A stretch of 64,000 nucleotides of DNA from Corydoras sp. C115 (GCA_019802505.1 JAFMOC010000378.1:478501-542500); one strand, 5' to 3'. Shown: positions 21,773-32,019, numbered from the stretch's first letter. Notes: a model not told the origin generated them from the sequence alone. Numbers and translations: made by a program.

Positions 21773-22054
21773 GCTCCCTGTAGCTGCTGCATTCAGTACA
21801 AGTCACTGACTCTGGCCTACAGAACCATTTCTGGATCTGGCCCCTCCTACCTTCACTCTATCTTTTCAAAATACACTCCGACTCGTTCACTTCGCTCCAG
21901 TGATGATCGCCCCCTGGTGGTTCCACCTCACCGAGGAGCTGATTCTCACTCCGTGGCGTTCACCACTGCAAAATGGTGGAACGTTCTTCCCAACTCTGTC
22001 CGTAAGGCAGAATCACTAAACAGTTTTAAGAAACTACTGAAGACGCATCTCTAA
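21773..22054 (+). pseudogene. L2-like LINE ORF2 C-terminus
   Basis: CIQYKSLTLAYRTISGSG, YTPTRSLRSSDDRPLVV and WWNVLPNSVRKAESLNSF, then LLKTHL and TAA: the normal end of this LINE class. Confidence 0.85.
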
Positions 22055-22256
22055 CAAATACCTGTTGTAAAAAAAAAAATAAAAAATTGTTATTTGGGGC
22101 GCAGCATCAAATAACAATCAGGTTTGATGAATTTACAGTATAGTTGGTTTTCTGCAGAACTTCTGACTGTAATGTTCTCATTTGTAAGTCACTTTGGATA
22201 AAAGCATCTGCTAAATGACTAAATGTAAATGTAATATGCAGGAGAGACCTGGAAAA

Positions 22257-22583
22257 TGGAGGCTGTGGGGTTGGCATGTTCTCCTCTCAGCGCTGGGGAC
22301 CCAGGTTCGTATCCCACTCTGGGATTTTCCATTTTCTCTGGCTTCTCCCATTTACTCCCACAGTCCAAAAGCATGGATTGAAGGTGAATTCATCCATTAT
22401 CTTCTGCCTAATCCTTTACTAGGGTCGTGGGGGTGGGGGGGCATGCCCATGCCCATGCCCATACCCATACCCATCCCCATCCAGGAGAGAACGTTTCGGG
22501 CGCCGAGCAGATGCACTCAGGAAAGGGCGCCATTCTATATGTTTTATCACTGGACACTCACACACACTATATATGGGGCAATT
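22257..22583. mobile_element. two partial SINE-A copies, head (+) facing tail (-)
   Basis: 22257-22386 is a diverged + head; 22389-22583 is a minus-strand 3' half containing a hexamer expansion of CCCATG/CCCATA (22440-22480). Confidence 0.8.
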
Positions 22584-22627
22584 TAGTTTCATTCATTCTA
22601 TTCAATTAATTGAATTTGTTCAATAGG

Positions 22628-22970
22628 AGGCGGCACGGTGACTTAGCATGTTTTCCTTTAGTGCTCGGGAGTCCCGGTTCGAATCCCAATCTGGGTGGAG
22701 TTTCCATGTTCTCCCCAGGTCCGCGTGGGTTTCCTCCGGGTTCTCCGGTTTCCTCCCACAGTCCAAAAACATGGATCAAGTCAATTGAGTTCTCCAAAAT
22801 TGCCCCATATAGAGTGTGTGTGTGAGTGAGTGTGTGTCCAGTGATAGATTGACCCCTGTCCTGGGTGTATCTGCCCAGCGCCCGAAACATTCTCCCCTGG
22901 ATGGGCATGGGGAACACCCCCCCCCCCAACCCTAATAGAGGATAAAGCGGAAGATAATGGTTGGATGGAT
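22628..22970 (+). mobile_element. SINE-A, older type
   Basis: Head TGACTTAGCATG lacks a few bases in the A box. The C tract is ten or more long at 22916. Confidence 0.9.
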
Positions 22971-23099
22971 GATCAATAGGACTGAATATTGTCCCCTAAT
23001 TCAATTATTAATAGGTGTGTCTTGATTCTTTTGATCATATGATGGACTGTGGTTCAGTCTGCGAGGATTCAAATATTTCTTCTTTGTGTTGATGTTCAG

Positions 23100-23131
23100 G
23101 TTCACAGTTGATGGAACATGACCGGCTTAAG
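23100..23131 (+). CDS. LRR gene, candidate small exon 1 of those seen
   Basis: 32 nt between TGATGTTCAG and the donor AAG|GTAAGA. Its only open frame reads SQLMEHDRLK and enters the next exon in phase. In fish NLR genes a large FISNA/NACHT exon would lie upstream; none exists in this window, so this may be an internal linker exon or the start of a headless copy. Evidence is splice signals and phase only. Confidence 0.45.
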
Positions 23132-23137
23132 GTAAGA

Positions 23138-23437
23138 TCCATCCATCCATCCATTTTCTTCCACTTCTCTACTAGGAGCGCGAGGGGCGTGCCATGCCCA
23201 TCAAGGAGAGAACCATTTGGGCGCCAGTCTATTGCTGGACACACACTTACTCACAAACACACTCCATATGGGGCAATTTGGAGCATTCAATTGACCTTGA
23301 TCCATGTTTTTGGACTGTGGGAGGAAACCCACGTGGACACGGGGAGAACATGCAAACTCCACCCAAATGGGGATTCGAACCGGGAATCCCCAACACTGAG
23401 AGGAGAACATGCTAAACCACTAAGCCACCGTGCCACT
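23138..23437 (-). mobile_element. SINE-A in first LRR intron
   Basis: Diverged copy with a deleted G tract (AGGAGCGCGAGGGGCG). It begins 6 bp after the splice donor. Confidence 0.85.
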
Positions 23438-23446
23438 AAATCAAGT

Positions 23447-23915
23447 TCATTCATTTTATTATCTTCTGCTAAATCCTCTACTAGGGTTGGGGAGAAGTGT
23501 CGGGCGCTGGGCAGATACACCCAGGACAGGGGGGCAATCTATCACTGGACACACACTCACTCACACAGACACACTCTATATGGGGCAATTTGGAGAACTC
23601 AATTGACTTGATCCATGTTTTTGGTCTGTGGGAGGAAACTGGAGAACCCGGAGGAAACCCACGCGGACAGGGGAGAACATGCACACCCCACCCAGATTGG
23701 AGGTTTCCTCTGGGTTCTCCTCCCACAGTCCAAAAACCTGCATTCAAGGCAAATTGACTGCTCTTAATTGCCCCATATAGTGTGTGAGTGAGTGTGTGTC
23801 CAGTGATAGATTGGCGCCCTGTCCTGGGTGTATCTTCCCAGCGCCCGAAACGTTCTCCCCTGGATGGGCATAGGGAACCCCCCCCCCCCACACACACACA
23901 CACACAAAACCCTAG
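23447..23915. mobile_element. fold-back pair of SINE-A pieces
   Basis: A minus-strand copy (23447-23701) is fused at its B-box side to the plus-strand remainder (23702-23915), which ends in CCCCCCCCC and a CA run. Transcripts could form a hairpin. Confidence 0.8.
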
Positions 23916-23935
23916 TTATCTTATTTTTATTAACC

Positions 23936-24229
23936 CATCCATTATCTTCCACTTTATCCTATATTAGGATCGGGGGGGGTTCCCCATGTCCATCCAGGGA
24001 AGAACGTTTCAGGCGTTGGGCAGATACACCCAGGACAGGGGGGCAATCTATCACTGGACACACACTCACTCACACAGACACACTCTATATGGGGCAATTT
24101 GGAGAACTCAATTGACTTGATCCATGTTTTTGGACTGTGGGAGGAAACCGGAGAACCCGGAGGAAACCCACGCGGACACGGGGAGTGCTGAGAGGAGAAC
24201 ATGCTAAACCACTAAGCCACCGTGCCGCC
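23936..24229 (-). mobile_element. SINE-A, internally deleted head side
   Basis: The piece between GACACGGGGAG and TGCTGAGAGG is missing (about 50 bp including the B box); otherwise the copy is complete. Confidence 0.88.
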
Positions 24230-24287
24230 TTGCTGAGGATATTTTGTTACATAAAGGTGCTTTAACATCTCATCTTTTCTCTCTCAG

Positions 24288-24460
24288 GTCATACGACGTA
24301 AACTGACTGGCAAGAGTTGCAAAGAACTCTCCTTTCTTCTAAGTTCGGCTTCCTCCTGCCCGACAGAACTGAACCTGAGTGAGAACGAGCTGCGGGACGA
24401 TGGCCTGAGGGAGCTTTGTAACGGGCTGCAGCATCCAGCATGTAAACTGGAGGTCCTGTG
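24288..24460 (+). CDS. LRR exon (NLRP/NLRC3-like)
   Basis: Acceptor TCTCTCTCAG, donor CTGTG|GTATGT. It encodes KLTGKSCKELSFLLSS, TELNLSENELRDDGLRELC and HPACKLEVLW, a ribonuclease-inhibitor-type LRR pair of about 57 residues as in fish NLR proteins, where such repeats form the C-terminal sensing arch. It ends in phase 2, completing Trp with the next exon. Confidence 0.85.
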
Positions 24461-24566
24461 GTATGTACCCCCACCCCACCACAGACTCACCAAATAATGA
24501 GCTATTCGAAATTATTTACATTTAATCTATAAACCTGATGGTAACTCTATTTTGTCCCCGAATCCT

Positions 24567-24695
24567 TACAGATTAATTATGTTAGTGTTTAAATTGATAT
24601 TTTTGGACTGCTTATGGGTGCGCCATAAACTAAAGCGGGACTGTGAACAGGTGTTCTTACAATTAAAGTTCGACCAAAAACAGGTATGCTCAAAT
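24567..24695 (+). repeat. ~128 bp intronic block, copy 1
   Basis: Nearly identical to 29626-29755 (one difference noticed). It is bounded by TTACAG and CAG|GTATGC, so it looks like a short exon, but stops occur in every frame. Confidence 0.7.
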
Positions 24696-24766
24696 AAATA
24701 ATTCCAAATGCTCTGTCTGCTTCCTCTCATAGCGTTTCTCCCGCTTGCACCGCTTCCATTTAGGCT

Positions 24767-25078
24767 TCATTCATTCATTATCTTCCACTTTATCCTCTAT
24801 TAGGGTCGCAGTGGGGTTCCCCATGCACATCCAGGGGAGAACGTCTCGGGCGCTGGGCAGATACACCCAGGACAGGGCGCCAAACCATCGCTGGGCACAC
24901 ACTCACTCACACACACACACTCTATATGGGGCAATTTGGAGAATTCAATTGACTTGATCCATGTTTTTGGAATGTGGGAGGAAACCGGAGAACCCGGAGG
25001 AAACCCACGCGGACACGGGGAGAACATGGAAACTCCACCCAGATGGGGATTCGAACCGGGAATCCCCAGCGCTGAGAG
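24767..25078 (-). mobile_element. SINE-A, head truncated
   Basis: Stops at GCGCTGAGAGG before the A box. The body is young type (GGTCGCAGTGGGG). Confidence 0.9.
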
Positions 25079-25314
25079 GTTTCATTCACACATTATTTTA
25101 CATTTATTGAAACACAACACAACTCACCGAAGAAAATTCGGAAATTTGTACGTCACGTTAATCTTATATAACCCAATTAATACGATGCAATTAACACAAC
25201 CCACGTACCACCGTTAAATAGCCCAAATGAGCTGAAATGGTGTAAAGCGCAAACAAACAAACAACAATTACGGTTGTAACATAGTTACAACCCGCCACTG
25301 ATGTGTATACAATT
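25079..25314. other. no feature seen
   Basis: AT-rich intronic sequence without recognised elements. Confidence 0.5.
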
Positions 25315-25336
25315 CATATATATATATATATATATA

Positions 25337-25678
25337 GGGGCGGCACGGTGGCTTAGTGGTTAGCACGTTCGCCTCTCAGCACTAGGGATTCCCGGTTCGA
25401 ATCCCCATCTGGGTGGAGTTTCCATGTTCTCCCCGGGTCCGCGTGGGTTTCCTCCGGGTTCTCCGGTTTCCTCCCACAGTCCAAAAACATGGATCAAGTC
25501 AATTGAGTTCTCCAAATTGGCCCATATAGAGTGTGTATGTGTGAGTGAGTGTGTGTCCAGCGATGGATTGCCCCCCTGTCCTGGGTATATCTGCCCAGCG
25601 CCCAAAACATCTCCCCTGATGGGCATGGGGAACCCCCCCGCGACCCTAATAGAGGATAAAGTGGGAGATAATGAATGA
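25337..25678 (+). mobile_element. SINE-A between two (TA)n runs
   Basis: TA runs at 25315-25336 and 25688-25708 flank the copy. It has a young-type head and an older-type C tract (CCCCCCCGCGACC). Confidence 0.9.
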
Positions 25679-25708
25679 AAGGATGAATATATATATATAT
25701 ATATATAT

Positions 25709-26040
25709 TGTAGCGTGGAACACGCCATTTTGGCGCGCGCGTCACGGCTTGGCAGGTTGCCCTGGCACACGTCACGGCGTGGCAGGTTGCCCTGCCAATG
25801 GAAAGTTGCCCCATGGGTTTTCCGGGATTTACCGCGGGGCGTGTGTACACATCGCGGCTTGGCAGGTTGCCCTGCCAATTGGAAGTTGCCCCGTGGATGT
25901 TCCGGGATGCACTGCGGGGGTTCGTGTGTCTGTGTGGTTGGAGAGTGGGAGTTCTTTGAGTTGCGTTCGCGCTCTTCTTAATGAACCCAGTTGGTTATAA
26001 TGGCATCTTGACTCCGCGTCAGTTCTTCGTCAACGCCACA
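25709..26040 (+). mobile_element. solo-LTR-like element 2
   Basis: 332 bp, GC-rich, starting TGTAGCGTGG and ending AACGCCACA (TG...CA tips), flanked on both sides by ATATAT. It holds two diverged copies of a GGCTTGGCAGGTTGCCCTG-containing repeat about 110 bp apart, as seen in some LTR U3 regions. No internal coding region is nearby. The GC content contrasts sharply with the flanks. Confidence 0.55.
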
Positions 26041-26055
26041 ATATATATATATATA

Positions 26056-27271
26056 CAGTGGTGTGAAAAAGTGTTTGCCCCCTTCCTCATTTCCTGTTTT
26101 TTTGCATGTTTGTCACACTTAAGTGTTTCGGAACATCAAATCAATTTAAACAATAGTCAAGGACAACACAAGTAAACACAAAATGCAATTTGTAAATGAA
26201 GGTGTTTATTATTAAAGGAGAAAAAAATCCAAACCATCATGGCCCTGTGTGAAAAAGTGATTGCCCCCTAAACCTAATAACTGGTTGGGCCACCCTTAGC
26301 AGCAACAACGGCAACCAAGCGTTTGCGATAACTTGCAATGAGTCTTTTACAGCGTTCTGGAGGAATTTTGGCCCACTCATCTTTGCAGAATTGTTCTAAT
26401 TCAGTTACATTAGAGGGTTTTCGAGCATGAACGGCCTTTTTAAGGTCAAACCACAACATCTCAATAGGATTCAGGTCAGGACTTTGGCTAGGCCACTCCA
26501 AAGTCTTCATTTTGTTTTTCTTCAGCCATTCAGAGGTGGACTTGCTGGTGTGTTTTGGATCATTGTCCTGCTGCAGAACCCAAGTTCGTTTCAGCTTGAG
26601 TTCACGAACAGATGGTCGGACGTTCTCCTTCAGGATCTTTTGGTAGACAGCAGAATTCATAGTTCCATTTATCACAGCAAGTCTTCCAGGTCCTGCCGCA
26701 GCAAAACAGCCCCAGACCATCACAATTCCACCACCATATTTTACTGTTGGTATAATGTTCTTTTTCTGAAATGCAGTGTTCCTTTTACGCCAGATGTAAT
26801 GGGACACACACCTTCCAAAGAGTTCCACTTTTGTCTCATCGGTCCACAGAATGTTTTCCCAAAAGTGTTGGGGATCATCAAGATGTGTTTTGGAAAAATT
26901 GAGACGAGCTTTAATGTTCTTTTTGCTCAGCAGTGTTTTTCTTCTTGGAACTCTGCCATGCAGGCCATTTTTGCCCAGTCTTTTTCTGATGGTGGAGGCA
27001 TGAACGCTGACCTTAACTGAGGCAAGTGAGGCCTGCAGTTCTTTGGACATTGTTGTGGGGTCTTTTGTGACCTCTTGGATGAGTCGTCGCTGCGCTCGAT
27101 TTTTTTTCTCCTTTAATAATAAACACGTTCATTTACAAATAGCATTTTGTGTTTACTTGTGTTGACCTTGACTATTGTTTAAATTGGTTTGATGTTCTGA
27201 AACACTTAAGTGTGACAAACATGCAAAAAACAGGAAATGAGGAAGGGGGCAAACACTTTTTCACACCACTG
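26056..27271 (-). mobile_element. Tc1 element, DD34E type, internally deleted
   Basis: About 1.22 kb between TA dinucleotides. Long terminal inverted repeats of roughly 170 bp start CAGTGGTGTGAAAAAGTG on both ends. The left side also holds an inner copy of GTGTGAAAAAGTGATTGCCC (26248-26269), i.e. an IR/DR arrangement; the matching inner copy on the right is absent. Confidence 0.93.
26274..27050 (-). pseudogene. Tc1-like transposase lacking its DNA-binding N-terminus
   Basis: Open for 258 codons from an internal Met; the same frame continues upstream (RAQRRLIQEVTKDPTT) until it runs into the terminal repeat. The full catalytic core is present: WTDETKVELFG, QQDNDPKHTSKSTSEW and SPDLNPIEMLW, with 34 residues between the last Asp and Glu. 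The paired N-terminal helix-turn-helix and the original start are deleted, so it could not recognise its ends; it ends KGGPTSY then stop. Confidence 0.92.
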
Positions 27272-27510
27272 TATATATTTACTGTATATATGAATTGTGA
27301 TGTGTTTGATAAAGAATCTTATGTATGTTTTCTTTGAAAATAAAAAACAGACTGGTATTTTGCACCTCGATTTTATTTCATTTAGACGTTTGTTTATACA
27401 AATGTTTAGTCAGATAGATTTTTTGCTGTTGACATCAGAGCGTTACCACATAAATTTCCTTGCAAAGTAACCAAGACGGAAGTGAATTAAAGAACATATA
27501 TCTAGAAGTA
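27272..27510. other. no feature seen
   Basis: AT-rich intronic DNA right of the Tc1 element. Confidence 0.5.
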
Positions 27511-27768
27511 GGGCGGCACGGTGCCTTAGTGCTTTAGCATGTTCTCCTCTCAGCACTAGGGATTCCCGGTTCGAATCCCCATCTGGGTGGAGTTTCCATG
27601 TTCTCCCCGTGTCCGAGTGGGTTTCCTCCGGGTTCTCCGGTTTCCTCCCACAGTCCAAAGTTCTCCAAATTGCCCCATATAGAGTGTGTCTGTGTGAGTG
27701 AGTGTGTGCCCAGTGATAGATTGGTGCCCTGTCCTGGGTGTATCTGCCCAGTTCTCCCCTGGATGGGC

Positions 27769-27819
<51 letters not shown>

Positions 27820-27886
27820 CCCCCCCCCCCCCCCCCCCCCCCCCGACCCTAATATAGGATAGAGCAGAAGATAATGGATGGATGGA
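27511..27886 (+). mobile_element. SINE-A with ~75-bp C homopolymer, 8-bp target duplication
   Basis: TAGAAGTA on both sides. The usual C tract has grown to about 75 C with one T (27770-27844), and about 25 bp near GATCAAGTC is deleted. Confidence 0.92.
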
Positions 27887-27968
27887 TATTTAGAAGTAGC
27901 CGGGGTTTTATTCCAAATCCGGGTCTGTACTTTATTTTATGAGAATAAAATCAAACTGTTATTAATGC

Positions 27969-28308
27969 AGGCGGCACGGTGGCTTAATGGTTTGGCATGT
28001 TCTCCTCTCAGCACTAGGAATTCCCGGTTCGAATCCCCATCTGGGTGGAGTTTCCACGTTCTCCCCGTGTCCGCATGGGTTTCCTCGGGTTCTCCGGTTT
28101 CCTCCCACAGTCCAAAGACATGGATCAAGTCAATTGAGTTCTCCAAATTGCCCCATATAGAGTGTGTTTGGGTGAGTGAGTGTGTGTCCAGCGATGGATT
28201 GGCGCCCTGTCCTGGGTCTATCTGCCCACCCCTGGATGGGCATGGGGAAGCCCCGCCACCCCCGCGACCCTAATAGAGGATAAAGTGGAAGATAATGTAT
28301 GGATGATC
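27969..28308 (+). mobile_element. SINE-A
   Basis: Older-type copy; the stretch between CTGCCCA and CCCCTGG has lost about 20 bp. Confidence 0.88.
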
Positions 28309-28315
28309 CTTAATA

Positions 28316-28670
28316 GGGACGTCACAGCGGCTTAGTGTTTGGCATGTTCTCCTCTCAGCGCTGGGGATTCCCGGTTCGAATCCCAATCTGGGTTTGCATG
28401 TTCTCCCCGTGTCTGCATGGGTTTCCTCCGGGTTCTCCGGTTTCCTCCCACAGTCCAAAAACATGGATCAAGTCAGTTGAGTTCTCCAAATTGCCCCATA
28501 CAGAGTGTGTCTGTGTGAGTGAGTGTGTGCCCAGCGATAGATTGGCGTCCTGTCCTGGGTGTATCTGCCCAGCGCCCGAGACGTTCTCCCCTGGATGGGC
28601 ATGGGGAACCCCCCCGTGACCCTAATAGAGGATAAAGCGGGAGATGATGAATGAATGAATGAATGAATGA
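28316..28670 (+). mobile_element. SINE-A, same orientation as its neighbour
   Basis: Head altered to GACGTCACAGCGGC; the tail has four GAAT units. It lies 8 bp after the preceding copy. Confidence 0.88.
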
Positions 28671-28794
28671 TGATATTTATGCAGTCAGTGTTTAGGTGAT
28701 AGGTGTTTGTGATTTGACGCACTGTTTGGTTAGATATATTCCTTGCCGTTGACATGTTGATGTGAGTGAAGAGCAGGCCTTCTTCTCTCTGCAG

Positions 28795-28971
28795 GTTGGA
28801 GGGCTGCAGCATCACAGATAGAGGTTGTGTCTCTCTGGTTTCAGCTCTGAGATCAAATCCATCATCAAACCTGAAAGAACTGAATCTGAACTCTAATCCG
28901 ATCGAATGGTTGGGAGTCAAACTGCTGTCTGATCTAACGATGGATCCAAGGTGTAGTCTGAAGAAACTACA
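28795..28971 (+). CDS. LRR exon
   Basis: Acceptor CTCTCTGCAG. Encodes LEGCSITDRGCVSLVSAL, NLKELNLNSNPIEWLGVKLL and RCSLKKLQ; the donor ACA|GTGAGT leaves phase 2. This is the C-S-I-T-D-x-G alternate-type repeat that alternates with L-C-x-C-x-L-S types in fish NLR arrays. Confidence 0.88.
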
Positions 28972-28976
28972 GTGAG

Positions 28977-28978
<2 letters not shown>

Positions 28979-29008
<30 letters not shown>
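28979..29008. repeat. (CA)n microsatellite
   Basis: About 15 CA units just after the splice donor. Confidence 0.95.
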
Positions 29009-29012
<4 letters not shown>

Positions 29013-29062
29013 GATGAGTGTGTTTGTGTATCTGAGTTGTGATGTCATCATTTCTCTCTCAG

Positions 29063-29221
29063 ACTGTGTGATTTGAATCTATCGAAGGAAAACTGTAGGG
29101 TTCTGTCCTCCCATCTCATGTCAGACTCCTGCAGACCGAATGAAAATCACATGCAGGATTCAGAAGGGAAGAACGTCTTTGCCGTGCTGCAGCATTTACA
29201 GCCTGTCCCAGAGACACTGAG
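29063..29221 (+). CDS. LRR exon, degenerate
   Basis: Acceptor TCTCTCTCAG and donor GAG|GTGCGA keep the phase of neighbouring exons. It starts LCDLNLSKENCRVLSSHL like other repeats, but the LxxLxLxxNxL core is replaced by CRPNENHMQDSEGKN. At 159 nt it is shorter than the usual 174-177. It may be constitutively skipped or a variable repeat. Confidence 0.65.
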
Positions 29222-29262
29222 GTGCGATTTTTTTATTTTGTTACTGAATATTCAATTAAAAT

Positions 29263-29615
29263 CCATCCATTTATTCATTATCTTCCACTTTATCCTATAT
29301 TAGGGTCGGGGGGGGGGGGGGGTTCCCCATGCCCATCCAGGGGAGAAGGTTTCAGGCGCTGGGCAGATACACCCAGGACAAGGGGGCAATCTATCGCTGA
29401 ACACACACTCACTCACACAGACACACTCTATATGGGGCAATTTGGAGAACTCAATTGACTTGATCCATGTTTTTTGGACTGTGGGAGGAAACCGGAGAAC
29501 CCGGAGGAAACCCATGTGGACACGGGGAGAACATGGAAACTGGGAACCCCCCTGGGAACTGGGAATCCCCAGCACTGAGAGAGAACATGCTAAACCACTA
29601 AGCCAACGTGTCACC
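29263..29615 (-). mobile_element. SINE-A, 8-bp target duplication
   Basis: TAAAATCC on both sides. Carries a G tract of about 15 and a duplicated GGGAA segment near its B box. Confidence 0.9.
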
Positions 29616-29625
29616 CTACTAAAAT

Positions 29626-29755
29626 CCTTACAGATTAATTATGTTAGTGTTTAAATTGATATTTTTGGACTGCTTATGGGTGCGCCATAAACTAAAGCGG
29701 GACTGTCAACAGGTGTTCTTACAATTAAAGTTCGACCAAAAACAGGTATGCTCAA
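29626..29755 (+). repeat. ~128 bp intronic block, copy 2
   Basis: Second copy of the 24567-24695 block. Similarity ends abruptly at GTATGCTCAAA. Confidence 0.7.
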
Positions 29756-29841
29756 AACGCAAGCGTGAATGAGCTGGGGGGCGCTAGTGACCAGTAACTA
29801 ATGCGTGGTAGTGCAGGCAGAAATAAAGAACAAAGATAATA

Positions 29842-30203
29842 TCCATCCATCCATTATCTTCCGCTTTATCCTCTATTAGGGTCACGGTGGGGGGGGGGTT
29901 CCCCATGCCCATCCAGGGGAGAACGTTTCGGGCGCTGGGCAGATACACCCAGAACAGGGGGGGCAATCTATCGCTGGGAACACACTCACTCACACACACA
30001 CATTCACTCTATATGGGGCAATTTGGAGAACTCAATTGACCTTGATCCATGTTTTTTCGTCTGTGGGAGGAAACCGGAGAACCCGGAGGAAACCCACGCG
30101 GACACGGGGAGAACATGGAAACTCCACCCAGATGGGGATTCGAACCGGGAATCCCTAGTGCTGAGAGGAGAACATGCCAAACCACTAAGCCAGCGTGCCG
30201 CCT
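29842..30203 (-). mobile_element. SINE-A
   Basis: Full length, older type, ending 40 bp before an LRR exon acceptor. Confidence 0.9.
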
Positions 30204-30243
30204 TCATATAAACAGTTTTAAACCTTTTCTTCTTTTTCTACAG

Positions 30244-30420
30244 TTTGCAGGACTACAGGATCACAGATAAAGGAACTGCTGCTCTAGTTTCAGCTCTGAG
30301 ATCGAATCCGTCGTTAAACCTCCGAGAACTGAATCTGAACTACACTGAAGTCCGAGATTCGGGGGTGAAGCTTCTTTCCGGTCTGCTGTTGGATCTGTTC
30401 TGTAAAGTGGATAAACTACT
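30244..30420 (+). CDS. LRR exon
   Basis: Acceptor TTTTCTACAG, donor CT|GTGAGT. Encodes LQDYRITDKGTAALVSAL, NLRELNLNYTEVRDSGVKLL and KVDKLL. The Cys after D in LxDC is Tyr. In phase on both sides. Confidence 0.88.
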
Positions 30421-30432
30421 GTGAGTTAAATT

Positions 30433-30638
30433 TACATTAACCTTTGCTCATTTATTGGACGCTTTTATCCAAAGCGACTTAAAAGGTGAGCACAGGGTTC
30501 ATCACAACATCCCTGGAGCAATGAGGGTTAAGGGTCTCGCTCAAGGACCCACACTGGTAACTTCAGTGGACCTGGGATTTGAACCCCCAACCTTCAGATT
30601 GATAACCTAACGCTATAACCATTGAGCTACTGCGCCCT
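30433..30638 (-). mobile_element. SINE-B in LRR intron
   Basis: Minus orientation, with TATTGGACGCTTTTATCC at the tail and GAGCTACTGCGCCC at the head. Confidence 0.85.
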
Positions 30639-30663
30639 GAGTTCTACATTTACACAACTATTT

Positions 30664-30668
<5 letters not shown>

Positions 30669-30701
<33 letters not shown>
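30669..30701. repeat. (GT)n microsatellite
   Basis: About 16 GT units following AAACGTG. Confidence 0.95.
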
Positions 30702-30702
<1 letters not shown>

Positions 30703-30841
30703 CAGAGTAAAAGGCAATACAGTGAAATATTATAGAGCCTGACTTCTGACTCATTTCTCGGAGGAAATGGTTTCTCCAGGAACTAACAACCATATTTTGT
30801 TTGCAGGCACTCTAAAATTACGAAATATATATATATATATA

Positions 30842-31190
30842 GGAGGTACGGTGGCTTAGTGGTTTAGCATGTTCGCCCTAGGGATTCTCGGTTCGAATCC
30901 CCATCTGGGTGGAGTTTCCATGTTCTCCCCGTGTCCGCGTGGGTTTCCTCCGGGTTCTCCGGTTTCCTCCCACAGTTCAAAAACATGGATCAAGTCTATT
31001 GAGTTCTACAAATTGCCCCATATAGAGTGTGTGTGTGTGTGAGTGAGTGAGTGTGCCCAGTGATAGATTGGCGCCCTGTCCTGGGTGTATCTGCCCAGCA
31101 CCCAAAACGTTCTCCCCTGGATGGGCATGGGGAACCCCCCCCCCCCCCCCCCGCGACCCTAATAGAGGATAAAGCAGAAGATAATGAATG
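30842..31190 (+). mobile_element. SINE-A in short (TA)n, absent from paralogous copy
   Basis: Head reads GGAGGTACGGTGGC; about 12 bp is deleted at the tRNA-like anticodon region (TTCGCCCTAGGG). C tract of about 18 at 31135. Confidence 0.9.
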
Positions 31191-31246
31191 AATATATATA
31201 GTATATAAAGACAAAGGGAAGCAAGAAAAGCACACATGTTCTAAGT

Positions 31247-31600
31247 TCATTCATTCATTCATTCATTATCTCCCGCTTTATCCTCTATTAGGGTTGGGGG
31301 GGGTTCCCCATGCCCATCCAGGGGAGAACGTTTCGGGCGCTGGGCAGATACACCCAGGACAGGGGGGCAATCTATCACCTGACACACACTCACTCACACA
31401 GACACACTCTATATGGGGCAATTTGGAGAACTCAATTGACTTGATCCATGTTTTTGGACTGTGGGAGGAAACCGGAGAACCCGGAGGAAACCCACGCAGA
31501 CACGGGGAGAACATGGAAACTCCACCCAGATGGGGATTCGAACCGGGAATCCCTAGTGCTGAGAGGAGAACATGCTAAATCACTAAACCACGGTGCCGCA
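31247..31600 (-). mobile_element. SINE-A, 11-bp target duplication, absent from paralogous copy
   Basis: CATGTTCTAAG on the left and CATGTTCAAAG on the right. Full length. Confidence 0.9.
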
Positions 31601-32019
31601 TGTTCAAAGTTTTTTATTTTAATTTTATTTATATAGCGCTTTTTACAACAGTACATTGTCACAAAGCAGCATGGTCATTAAAGTCGTGACCCACTTTTAT
31701 CATTCATTTTTGGAAAATAACATTTGAAATCACATTTAGACAGACATAGACATGCAACGTGAATTTAAGAGTGATTATTTTAAGACAATAGGAAAATCCA
31801 CGTTTTAAATTCTCCGGATTAGTTTTGCAATTCGCCATTTTGCCTCCGAACATCGTCAGAAATTACAAATTTTAAAAGAAGGGTAACCTGTAAACAAATG
31901 GTGGTTACCATGGCAACGAGAATTCTCTCTTAATCTCTTTTTTTTCCCCAAGATAAGAGACCAGTACAAAACTAGATGAGTGTTAATTTTCTTTTTTTTT
32001 TTTTAAATGTACTGTGGAA

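Larger units (their letters stand above)
19761..22236 (+). mobile_element. L2-like LINE, 5' truncated, carrying nested insertions
   Basis: RT palm, C-terminal coding region and a 3' tail (TTTGGATAAAAGCATCTGC, TAAATGACTAAATGTAAATG). It is broken by a SINE stack at 20066-20940 and a minisatellite at 21357-21772. The tail is shared with the SINE-B copies in this window. Confidence 0.85.
30776..31935 (+). repeat. duplicated intron tract, copy A (with two SINEs)
   Basis: Non-SINE parts 30776-30825, 31200-31240 and 31690-31935 match 35006-35395 (GGAACTAACAACCA, AAAGGGAAGCAAGAAAAG, AAAATAACATTTGAAATCAC, GGTAACCTGTAAACAAATGG). The two SINEs below interrupt this copy only. Confidence 0.8.
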
